Shown here: in pieces, positions 17,770 through 25,012 of the stretch
Position numbering within the stretch: position 1 is the stretch's first letter
How the letters are laid out: each line of letters opens with the position of its first letter
Assembly: GCF_000753715.1 (NCBI RefSeq)
Contig: NZ_JPER01000004.1
Location: 248,001-312,000 of the forward strand
Reading direction: 5' to 3'
Length of the DNA stretch: 64,000 bases
Source: Pseudidiomarina salinarum
Lineage (GTDB): Bacteria > Pseudomonadota > Gammaproteobacteria > Enterobacterales > Alteromonadaceae
Notes under the pieces: generated by a model
Seen by the model: only the letters and a program-made list of their open reading frames with translations
Databases searched by the model: none
Told to the model about the DNA's origin: nothing
Translations under genes and position numbers: made by a program

Positions 17770-18474
17770 ATGGTTAATACGATCTCGCACATACATTGTC
17801 AGAATTGCAGTATGGCACCGCTTTGTCTGCCGAAGAACCTGAGTGAAGGCGATATGGCCAGACTGGATACCATTATTCAGCGCCATAAACCCTTACATAA
17901 AAAGGATCTGTTGGTTACCGCTGATGCACCGCTTCGGTACCTCTATGCGGTACGCAGCGGGTCGCTGAAAAGTTATACTCTGGACGACCATGGGGTTGAG
18001 CAGATTATTGACTTTCATCTGCCGGGCGACCTGGTCGGTTTTGATGCCCTGGCGACAGGCCGTCACCGCAGCTTTACCCAGGCCCTTGAAACCACCATGC
18101 TCTGTGAGATACCACTCAACTCGCTGGATGACTTGTCCGCTGAAATGCCGGTATTACGGCGCGAACTAATGAGCATGATGAGCAGTGAGCTCTATACCAG
18201 CAAACAGTTACTCGGCAGCCTGAATAACCGCGCCGCTGATGCGCGCCTTGCGCACTTTCTCCTCGGCCTGTCACAGCGCTTCGCCGATCGCGGTTTGTCA
18301 GGAAAGTCCTTCCGGTTATCCATGACCCGTGCCGATATTGGTAATTACATCGGCTTATCTGTTGAAACCATCAGCCGGATCTTGTCACGCCTGCAACACG
18401 AAAACGTTCTGCTAGTGGAAAACAAACTGGTGGAGATACTGGCAATGGATCGTTTAGAACGGCTTGCGGGGTAA
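17770..18474 (+). CDS. fnr: FNR-family oxygen-responsive transcription regulator
   Basis: Global activator of anaerobic genes through an O2-labile [4Fe-4S] cluster. Cluster cysteines are visible at residues 10, 13, 19 and 112, the FNR spacing. A cAMP-receptor-like beta roll occupies about residues 40-130, a long dimer helix follows, and the C-terminal helix-turn-helix has the recognition sequence SVETISR with the Glu, Ser and Arg that read TTGAT half-sites. Because these residues match FNR, consensus boxes in this window can be read directly. 234 residues. Confidence 0.96.
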   Translation: MVNTISHIHCQNCSMAPLCLPKNLSEGDMARLDTIIQRHKPLHKKDLLVTADAPLRYLYAVRSGSLKSYTLDDHGVEQIIDFHLPGDLVGFDALATGRHRSFTQALETTMLCEIPLNSLDDLSAEMPVLRRELMSMMSSELYTSKQLLGSLNNRAADARLAHFLLGLSQRFADRGLSGKSFRLSMTRADIGNYIGLSVETISRILSRLQHENVLLVENKLVEILAMDRLERLAG

Positions 18475-18537
18475 CCTGGCGTTATCGTGAAAGGAACAGG
18501 GCTATCGCCGTCCGTGGCAACAACCCTGTAATCAGCA

Positions 18538-19065
18538 TTACTGGCACGAGCCGCAGCAAGTGCCCTCACCGTGAGCAGCCACGCGCATCGCCGGTGCCGG
18601 TTGCACGAACAGCACCGTGTTCTCAAGCTCGATATGGTCACGCAGATCGGTAATCAGTTCCATGACTCCCGCATACAGAGCGGTCCAGCTTCCGCAAGCA
18701 CCAGCCGGTGTTTTGCACTGATGCGCCAGCACCATAAGCTGCTCCAGCATGGCTTCGTGTTGCTCATGCTCTTCTTCCATTACGTTAATGGGTCCGGAAG
18801 GGTAGATGCCGCCAGCCAGCATCGGGAACAAAATCTGTTCCTCTTTCATCATATGGCTTTCAAGCTCCTGAAACATTTCGCTCAGATGATCGGCCAGGCC
18901 TGCAGGAGCCAGCGGGTGATCACCGTGAACCGATTCCACTTTACGTGACAGGTTAATTAAATCCGGCAACTGCTGACGGTGCTTCTGATGATAATTTTCC
19001 AGAATATGTTCAATTAGATCCCGGACGGGTTGTTCACGCCAGTGCTGCAAGCTTGCTGTGTTCAT
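18538..19065 (-). CDS. Hemerythrin-domain nitrosative-stress protein (YtfE/DnrN-like)
   Basis: Di-iron hemerythrin-like protein related to YtfE/RIC and DnrN, which repair Fe-S clusters after NO damage. Iron-ligand blocks present are HILENYHQKHR, ESHMMKEEQILFP, EHEQHEAML and DHIELENTVLF. The N-terminal ScdA-type domain with its CCGG motif found in E. coli YtfE is absent, while a Cys-rich tail TCCGSCQ sits at the C-terminus. I start at ATG 19065 (GAGG before it). A longer in-frame version would run through the sigma-54 promoter and is rejected. 175 residues. Divergent from norR and very probably its target. Confidence 0.88.
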   Translation of the reverse strand: MNTASLQHWREQPVRDLIEHILENYHQKHRQQLPDLINLSRKVESVHGDHPLAPAGLADHLSEMFQELESHMMKEEQILFPMLAGGIYPSGPINVMEEEHEQHEAMLEQLMVLAHQCKTPAGACGSWTALYAGVMELITDLRDHIELENTVLFVQPAPAMRVAAHGEGTCCGSCQ

Positions 19066-19119
19066 AAGGTTTACCTCGTTTGAAAAAAGTAATTTTGCCT
19101 GTTCGTCCTTACAGAACAT

Positions 19120-19135
19120 TGCAACTTTGATGCCA
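19120..19135 (-). promoter_or_regulatory. Sigma-54 promoter of the hemerythrin gene
   Basis: Reading the minus strand, TGGCATCAAAGTTGCA matches TGGCAC-N5-TTGCW with one mismatch and the required GG-N10-GC spacing. It would start transcription about 45 bases before the hemerythrin start codon. The adjacent norR encodes the sigma-54 activator. Confidence 0.85.
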
Positions 19136-19176
19136 GATCTACCCACTTTGATTTATATCGGCTTTTGCGGCCAAGT

Positions 19177-19233
19177 GGTAAATTACACCCTGATTTTTCG
19201 GGTTAAAAAAACCATTAAAGGGTAATTTATACC
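19177..19233. promoter_or_regulatory. Three NorR-binding sites
   Basis: Three 13-base inverted repeats of the form GGT-N7-ACC lie at 19177-19189, 19201-19213 and 19221-19233. This is the NorR site described for Ralstonia eutropha. Centres are 24 and 20 bases apart, upstream of the sigma-54 promoter on the minus strand. The third abuts the norR start codon, which would permit autorepression. Confidence 0.85.
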
Positions 19234-20775
19234 ATGCATGATGAGAGCCTGTTATCGACCCTGGTGGCTGACCTGGTGACCGACTTGCCAGCGGTCGTGC
19301 GGCTGCAAAAGGTGGTGTCCACGCTGCGGCAGCACTTTGCCTGCGGTGCCGTGGTGCTGTTAAAGCAGGAGCAGGATATCCTCAAGCCGCTGGCCGCCAC
19401 CGGCTTGGTTCGTGAAGCCCTGGGCCGGCGTTTCATCATCGCCCAGCACCCGCGGCTGGCGACCATTTTAGCGGCCCGTGATTCCGTTCGTTTTGAGCCT
19501 GACAGTACCCTGCCTGATCCCTACGACGGGCTCATCGAAGCCAGCCCTGACGGCCATCTGGCGGTACACGACTGCATGGGGATTTCACTCTATATTGAAG
19601 GCCAGTGCTGGGGCGTCCTGACCCTTGACGCGCTGCAGCCCGGAACCTTCGACGAACAAGCCAAACAGGCGCTACAGCGTGCCAGTTTGCTGGTGGAGGC
19701 GGCCATTCGCATCGGCCAGATGGAACAGAATATTCGCGCGCTGCGCAACAGCCGCCGTGACAATGAATATGCGCTTGCCCATAGTCCGGATACCGGTATT
19801 GAAATCATTGGCAATAGCCCGGCGCTGCACAGCGTGCTACAGGAACTGGATGTGGTTGCCGGATCCGATCTGCCGGTGCTGTTACTGGGTGAAACCGGCG
19901 TTGGTAAAGAATTATTTGCCCGGCAGTTGCATCGCCGCTCGGCGCGCGCAGAACAACCGCTGGTGTATGTCAACTGTGCGGCACTGCCGGAGAGCCTGGC
20001 GGAAAGCGAACTATTCGGACACACCCGCGGCGCCTTTTCCGGCGCTACTGCTGAGCGCGGTGGCCGCTTCGACAGCGCCCATAATGGCACCATCTTTCTG
20101 GATGAAGTGGGTGAGCTGCCCGCCTCTGTACAGGCGAAACTGTTGCGGGTACTGCAGAATGGCGAGATCCAGCGCCTTGGCAGTGACCGCTCCCATGTAG
20201 TTAACGTACGGATAGTTGCCGCCACCAACCGCGACCTCAAGCAACAAATAAAGAACGGCGACTTTCGCGCTGACCTGTACCACCGGCTTTCAGTATACCC
20301 CTTGCCGATTCCGCCGCTGCGTGAGCGCCGGGGCGACATCTCGCTACTGGCGGGGCACTTTCTGGAGCTGAACCGGGCGCGGCTGGGACTACGCTCACTG
20401 CGCCTGTCGACCGAGGCCGAAACCATGCTCACCCATTATGACTGGCCGGGCAATGTGCGCGAACTGGAACATACCATTAGCCGGGCTGCCATCAAGGCAC
20501 TCAGCCAGGGCGCGCAGCGCAATGATATTGTCAGTATTGATGCCAGCCTGCTGGATCTACCCATGGCGCCAGAGGCTCCGGCCATCAGCGCGCAGTCCTT
20601 TGAGCTACCCGCTGGCAAGCACATTGATATGAAAGCAACCTTACAGCAGGTGCAGCGCCAGCTCATTGAACAGGCGCTTAAGCAGAGCGACTATAAATGG
20701 GCACAGGCCGCGCGTATACTAGACCTTGATCCAAGTAACCTGCATAAACTGGCGCACAAATTGGGAGTGAAGTAA
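19234..20775 (+). CDS. norR: NO-responsive sigma-54 activator NorR
   Basis: NO-sensing enhancer-binding protein. The N-terminal GAF domain (about residues 20-170) holds the mononuclear iron in the family. The central AAA+ domain has Walker A GETGVGKE (219-226), the sigma-54 loop GAFSGA (266-271, Ser in place of the usual Thr of GAFTGA), and Walker B IFLDEVGEL. A Fis-type helix-turn-helix is at the C-terminus (QAARILDLDPSNLHKLAHKL). 513 residues, normal. Divergent from the hemerythrin gene. No norVW or norBC is in the window. Confidence 0.94.
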   Translation: MHDESLLSTLVADLVTDLPAVVRLQKVVSTLRQHFACGAVVLLKQEQDILKPLAATGLVREALGRRFIIAQHPRLATILAARDSVRFEPDSTLPDPYDGLIEASPDGHLAVHDCMGISLYIEGQCWGVLTLDALQPGTFDEQAKQALQRASLLVEAAIRIGQMEQNIRALRNSRRDNEYALAHSPDTGIEIIGNSPALHSVLQELDVVAGSDLPVLLLGETGVGKELFARQLHRRSARAEQPLVYVNCAALPESLAESELFGHTRGAFSGATAERGGRFDSAHNGTIFLDEVGELPASVQAKLLRVLQNGEIQRLGSDRSHVVNVRIVAATNRDLKQQIKNGDFRADLYHRLSVYPLPIPPLRERRGDISLLAGHFLELNRARLGLRSLRLSTEAETMLTHYDWPGNVRELEHTISRAAIKALSQGAQRNDIVSIDASLLDLPMAPEAPAISAQSFELPAGKHIDMKATLQQVQRQLIEQALKQSDYKWAQAARILDLDPSNLHKLAHKLGVK

Positions 20776-20792
20776 CACGTGGTGGCTATTGC

Positions 20793-21200
20793 ATGACAGT
20801 ATTTTTTCGCCTGCTTATCTGGCGCACCATCGCGGTTTTGTTTTTGCTGCTGGCGATTATCGGTATTGCGCTGCCGATTATGCCTACGGTGCCGTTTTTA
20901 CTGGTCACCGCCTGGGCCGGCGGTAAAGGCTGGCCGGTGCTCGAACAGAAGTTACTTGCCCATCCTACCTATGGCCCGCAGATTATCGTCTGGCGCGAGC
21001 ACCGCGTGGTCAGTCGCCGCACTAAAGTTATTGCCGTGGCCATGATGACGGGCAGTTCGGTCATGCTGGTGTTATCGCCGGTCATGCTGACCATCAAACT
21101 GGTTGTTATCGGCATAATGGCAACCGTCGCACTCTGGCTTTGTCTGCGGCCTGAACAGGCGCCGGCGACCAAGCCGCCTGCACAGGAAGAGAAATCATGA
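20793..21200 (+). CDS. DUF454 (YbaN-like) membrane protein
   Basis: Small inner-membrane protein of unknown function. The family signature is present: IGIALPIMPTVPFLLVTAW, then LEQKLLAHPTYGP. Three hydrophobic helices; 135 residues. It follows norR by 17 bases and overlaps moeB by four, suggesting a norR-DUF454-moeB transcript. Confidence 0.87.
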   Translation: MTVFFRLLIWRTIAVLFLLLAIIGIALPIMPTVPFLLVTAWAGGKGWPVLEQKLLAHPTYGPQIIVWREHRVVSRRTKVIAVAMMTGSSVMLVLSPVMLTIKLVVIGIMATVALWLCLRPEQAPATKPPAQEEKS

Positions 21201-21949
21201 GCAATCCTGAATTAACCCGCGACCAGTTGTTGCGTTACAGTCGCCATGTGATGTTGCCGTCCTTTGATATACAAGGCCAGGAGGCGCTGCTGGCCAGTCA
21301 CGCGCTGATCATCGGGGTAGGTGGTCTCGGGTGCGCCGTTGCCCCTTATCTGGCTGCCAGCGGTGTGGGACAGCTTACGCTGGTGGATGCTGATACCATT
21401 GACCGCCACAATTTGCAGCGGCAGACATTATTTACTGATCAGCAGGTGGGCGAGCTTAAAGTTGAAGCAGCTGCCGGCCGCTTGCGGGCCATCAACCCCG
21501 AAGTTGTTGTGCACACTGTCGCGGAGCATGTCGAAGGTGAAACCATCGATGCCTTGATACGCAACAAACAGGTGGTGATTGACTGCTGTGACAACCTGGC
21601 GACCCGCAACGCGGTCAACGCGGCCTGCGTACGTCATCGCGTGCCGCTGGTTTCCGGTGCCGCTATTCGCTTTGAAGGACAACTGGCATGTTTCGCTAAC
21701 AATGGCGCCGGGCCTTGCTATGGCTGCCTGAGCGCGCTCTTTGGTGAGCAACAACTCAGTTGTATGGAATCGGGTGTGCTGTCGCCGGTTGTCGGTGTGA
21801 TTGGCTGCGCTCAGGCTGTCGAAGCACTGAAAATACTGGCCGGCGTCGGGTCGCCCCTGTACGGCCGCATTCATTTATACGATGCCCTGCAGGGTGAGTG
21901 GCAGCAATTCAGCCTGCCACGTCATCCTGCTTGTCGCGACTGTAATTAG
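21197..21949 (+). CDS. moeB: Molybdopterin-synthase adenylyltransferase MoeB (HesA/MoeB/ThiF family)
   Basis: Adenylates the C-terminal Gly of MoaD so that it can be sulfurated for molybdopterin synthesis. It starts with LLRYSRHVMLPSFDIQGQ; the nucleotide motif is IIGVGGLGCAVAPYLAASGVG, followed by DNLATRNAVN. Zinc-type cysteines are in CYGCLS and the C-terminal CRDCN. 250 residues. ThiF, acting on ThiS, is the alternative, but no thi genes are nearby and the window has a complete moa set. Its stop codon overlaps the convergent nnrS stop. Confidence 0.88.
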   Translation: MSNPELTRDQLLRYSRHVMLPSFDIQGQEALLASHALIIGVGGLGCAVAPYLAASGVGQLTLVDADTIDRHNLQRQTLFTDQQVGELKVEAAAGRLRAINPEVVVHTVAEHVEGETIDALIRNKQVVIDCCDNLATRNAVNAACVRHRVPLVSGAAIRFEGQLACFANNGAGPCYGCLSALFGEQQLSCMESGVLSPVVGVIGCAQAVEALKILAGVGSPLYGRIHLYDALQGEWQQFSLPRHPACRDCN

Positions 21950-23151
21950 CCCGGTCGGCCATCAGCGCGCGGGGTAGTGAGTACCGGCAGGTACACAGCC
22001 ACATAAATCAGGTAAGCCAGAACCCAGGTCGCAGCACTGAATAAATACCAATTCATAATAAATTCAGGCCAGAGCGCCGCAGCCAGGGTTCTTAATACGG
22101 CCGCGGTAATGACCAGCAGGAAAGCGACCGACATAATGGCTTTGGGCTTCAGGGTCCGTCCGCTGTGTCCTAACGACACCCGTGCCATCATACTCAGAAT
22201 CATTCCGCCCATAGCACCCGCGGTTAACGCGTGCAGCGCCAGGCTGTTGCTGATCGGCAAGCCCAGATAACGCAGTGCAAACAGCGCCAGCCCGATCGGA
22301 ATAAACCAGTAGGCGATATGCAGTGACCAAAGCAAGGGTACCCGCCAGGTGATCCAGATCTTCCACCGGCCACAGCGAATCGCCAGGGCGATTGCGGTAA
22401 TAGCGAAGATCGCTGCCATGCCGGTCGTCGGAATAAAGCGATCTGAGTTGGTAATCTGTACCAGGAAAATCAGCCAGAGGCCGCCCAGCGCGATGCGGTC
22501 CAGCCAGGCGATCGGCTGTACCTTTTCAGTCATGGTGCCGTTGGCGGTAAACATAGGCAGCACCCGGCCGGCGACTATGGCCATCAGCAAGGTGATCAGC
22601 CAGACCGCGCTTTGGCTGCCAATCTGCTGGATTTCAAAATGGCCCGAGAGCAAACCGTAATGCATCAGTCCGTTACACAAGGTCAGTAACAGCAGTACCG
22701 GGACGAAAAATAAATTACGCTGCTGCTTCACCGCCAGTAGCGGGATGGCAAGCAGTACTGCCGCCAGGGGCAGGAATAACAGATCCACGCTCACCACCAG
22801 CCACACCGGCAGATAACTGCCAAATAGCAATGCCAGTCGCCCGGCCAGCCATACCAGCGTCAGAATCATCAGTGTATTGCCGTGGGTGGCCCGTAAACCG
22901 GTCCAGTTCTGCACCGCAGTGAGTAAAAAACCGACCACAATCGCTGCTACAAAACCAAATAACATCTCATGGCTATGCCAGAACAGCACCTGCCCATAAA
23001 CCGGCAACTGAATATACCCGGCTAATACCAGCATCCACAGCAACATGGCGAGGGCGCTGAACAATGCCCCCAGCAGAAACATAGGGCGAAATGCCTGCCG
23101 CAGCAGCGGCCACATTTTTTGTTCAACCTGAAGATCAGTAATCTGAATCAT
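21946..23151 (-). CDS. nnrS: NnrS family haem/copper membrane protein
   Basis: Polytopic inner-membrane protein (about 12 helices) linked to protection from NO and usually controlled by NO or low-oxygen regulators. Family features are LLRQAFRPMFLLGALFSA near the N-terminus, FWHSHEMLFGFVAAIVVGFLLTA (paired His) and a conserved NWTG. I start at ATG 23151. An in-frame TTG at 23193 has AAGGG before it and is the alternative (415 residues). Neighbours moeB and narK fit a nitrate/NO context. Confidence 0.88.
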   Translation of the reverse strand: MIQITDLQVEQKMWPLLRQAFRPMFLLGALFSALAMLLWMLVLAGYIQLPVYGQVLFWHSHEMLFGFVAAIVVGFLLTAVQNWTGLRATHGNTLMILTLVWLAGRLALLFGSYLPVWLVVSVDLLFLPLAAVLLAIPLLAVKQQRNLFFVPVLLLLTLCNGLMHYGLLSGHFEIQQIGSQSAVWLITLLMAIVAGRVLPMFTANGTMTEKVQPIAWLDRIALGGLWLIFLVQITNSDRFIPTTGMAAIFAITAIALAIRCGRWKIWITWRVPLLWSLHIAYWFIPIGLALFALRYLGLPISNSLALHALTAGAMGGMILSMMARVSLGHSGRTLKPKAIMSVAFLLVITAAVLRTLAAALWPEFIMNWYLFSAATWVLAYLIYVAVYLPVLTTPRADGRPG

Positions 23152-23194
23152 AGCGCACCAGTCATCCTGTTTAGCGTGAAGGCCATCATACAAG

Positions 23195-23233
23195 AACCCT
23201 TAAGGGTTGGCCGGGCAAAAAAGAGGTACTCCT
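23195..23233. promoter_or_regulatory. Operator-like repeats upstream of nnrS and narK
   Basis: A perfect 14-base palindrome AACCCTTAAGGGTT (23195-23208) lies at the 5' side of nnrS. AGAGGTACTCCT (23222-23233) contains two head-to-head overlapping matches to the NarL heptamer TACYYMT. A near-identical 12-mer occurs before the narK1-type gene at 28492. Which proteins bind is inference. Confidence 0.5.
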
Positions 23234-23341
23234 AAATGGGCCGCCAGCACCATTTCTATAACCCTCAAGGTGAATTGTACCAACCATCCGCTTCGCCCAT
23301 AGTTTGCTTAAAATCTAGCATACCATTCAAGGAGTTCTACC

Positions 23342-24958
23342 ATGTCGGATCTGAAGCAATGGAACCCGGAAGATAAAAAATTCTGGGAACAGAAAGGCAA
23401 GAAAATTGCCAACAGGAACCTGTGGATTTCGATCCCCAGTCTATTGTGCGGTTTTGCCGTCTGGATGTTCTGGAGCATCATCACTGTCCAGATGCTCAAT
23501 CTGGGCTTCCCTTATTCCGCCAGTGAATTATTCACGCTGTCAGCGATTGCTGGCTTAACCGGCGCTACCCTGCGGATTCCGGCAAGCTTCTTCGTCCGGC
23601 TGTGCGGCGGTCGCTATACCATTTTCCTTACCACGACCTTGTTGTTAATTCCGGCCATCGGAACCGGCATCGCCCTGCAGGACAAAAACACGCCATTATG
23701 GGTGTTCCAGCTGATGGCTCTGTTGTCGGGTATCGGCGGCGGTAACTTTGCTGCTTCGATGTCCAACATCAGCTTCTTCTTTCCGAAGAAACAACAAGGC
23801 CTGGCACTTGGTCTGAACGCTGGTCTGGGTAACTTTGGTGTCACTACCATGCAAGTCCTGGTGCCGCTGTTTATGACGTTCGGCGCCTTCAGTCTGGTTG
23901 GCGGTGGCGAGCCAATGATCCTGGAAAAATCCAGCGGCACCTTAATTGGTAGCATTCCGGCCGGTTCAGAAACCTGGATTCAGAACGCTGGATTCTTGTG
24001 GGCCTTATTCCTCGTACCTTTAGCCTTTGCTATCTGGTTCGGTATGAACAATATCCATACCGAAGAAGTTACTCCGGCACTGCCGAGTGCGGGTAAATCC
24101 TTCGCCATTATTCTGGCGATGTATGGCATTGGTTTTGTCACGTCAATTTTTGGCCTCTGGTTGTTACTTCCGGAAGCGGCTAATGGCGCCGGGTTAGGCA
24201 TCCCGAAAGAGCTGATTATCGTGCTGGTACTGGTGCTAACGGTATTCCTGCTCAAAGCACTGCCGGGAAAAATTCGAACCAGCCTGAATCGTCAGTATCA
24301 GATCTTTGGTAATAAACATACCTGGGTTATGAGCGTACTTTACATCATGACCTTCGGCTCATTCATTGGCTTCGCTGCGGCTTTCCCGCTATCGATTCAG
24401 GTTATCTTCGGCTACAGCCATGTCATGGTTGATGGCGTGATGACTCACACTACGCCCAATCCGAATGCGCCAAGCGCCCTGACCTACGCCTGGATTGCGC
24501 CTTTCATCGGCGCCCTGATTCGTCCGGTGGGTGGCTGGTTGTCCGATAAATGGGGTGGCGCGTTAGTTACCCAGATTTGTTCTGCCGCCATGGTCGCCTG
24601 CGCCCTGGGCGCTGCTTACTACATGCAGTTGGCTTATCAGTCCGAAAGTCCGGAACAGTACTTCTTACCCTTCTTCCTTATTTTCCTGGGTCTGTTTGCT
24701 GCCAGCGGTATCGGTAATGGTTCTACCTTTAAAACCATCGCCGTGGTGTTCCCCAAAGAACAGGCCGGCCCGGTACTTGGCTGGACGTCAGCAGTAGCCG
24801 CCTACGGTGCTTTCTATATCCCACAGGTGTTTGGCGAGCAAATAAAGGCAGCAACTCCCGAAGTAGCGATGATTGGCTTTGCGGCGTTCTACGCGCTCTG
24901 CCTGGTTATTAACTGGTTCTTCTACCTGCGTAAAAACGGTGAGTTCTATAACCCGTAA
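23342..24958 (+). CDS. narK: NarK-family nitrate/nitrite transporter, long form
   Basis: MFS transporter exchanging nitrate and nitrite across the inner membrane. Substrate features are intact: LRIPASFF (Arg of helix 2), FAASMSNISFFFP, the nitrate signature NAGLGNFGVTT, the second signature GIGNGSTFK, and the helix-8 Arg in GALIRPVGG. 538 residues, longer than E. coli NarK (about 460). The extra length is a loop and two added hydrophobic segments around residues 255-315, so about 14 helices. AAGGAG precedes ATG 23342. An intrinsic terminator follows. Confidence 0.93.
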   Translation: MSDLKQWNPEDKKFWEQKGKKIANRNLWISIPSLLCGFAVWMFWSIITVQMLNLGFPYSASELFTLSAIAGLTGATLRIPASFFVRLCGGRYTIFLTTTLLLIPAIGTGIALQDKNTPLWVFQLMALLSGIGGGNFAASMSNISFFFPKKQQGLALGLNAGLGNFGVTTMQVLVPLFMTFGAFSLVGGGEPMILEKSSGTLIGSIPAGSETWIQNAGFLWALFLVPLAFAIWFGMNNIHTEEVTPALPSAGKSFAIILAMYGIGFVTSIFGLWLLLPEAANGAGLGIPKELIIVLVLVLTVFLLKALPGKIRTSLNRQYQIFGNKHTWVMSVLYIMTFGSFIGFAAAFPLSIQVIFGYSHVMVDGVMTHTTPNPNAPSALTYAWIAPFIGALIRPVGGWLSDKWGGALVTQICSAAMVACALGAAYYMQLAYQSESPEQYFLPFFLIFLGLFAASGIGNGSTFKTIAVVFPKEQAGPVLGWTSAVAAYGAFYIPQVFGEQIKAATPEVAMIGFAAFYALCLVINWFFYLRKNGEFYNP

Positions 24959-24969
24959 GCGGGAGCAAC

Positions 24970-24997
24970 AAAAAAAGGCGCTACGGCGCCTTTTTTA
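24970..24997. terminator. Bidirectional intrinsic terminator
   Basis: GGCGC (24977-24981) pairs with GCGCC (24986-24990) around a cUACGg-type tetraloop, with an A-run on the left and a T-run on the right. It separates convergent narK and the kinase/phosphatase gene. Confidence 0.93.
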
Positions 24998-25012
24998 TTG
25001 CCAGCGAGCCCA

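Noticed and set aside
19066-19146. N-terminal extension of the hemerythrin protein
   Set aside because: It would run through the sigma-54 promoter, so it cannot be on that transcript; ATG 19065 has a good ribosome-binding site.
19148-19161. TTGATTTATATCGG between norR and the hemerythrin gene
   Set aside because: The second half-site is poor and the region is better explained by NorR and sigma-54 sites.
23304-23317. FNR-like TTGCTTAAAATCTA before the long narK
   Set aside because: Two mismatches in the core and overlap with a likely -10; too weak to call.
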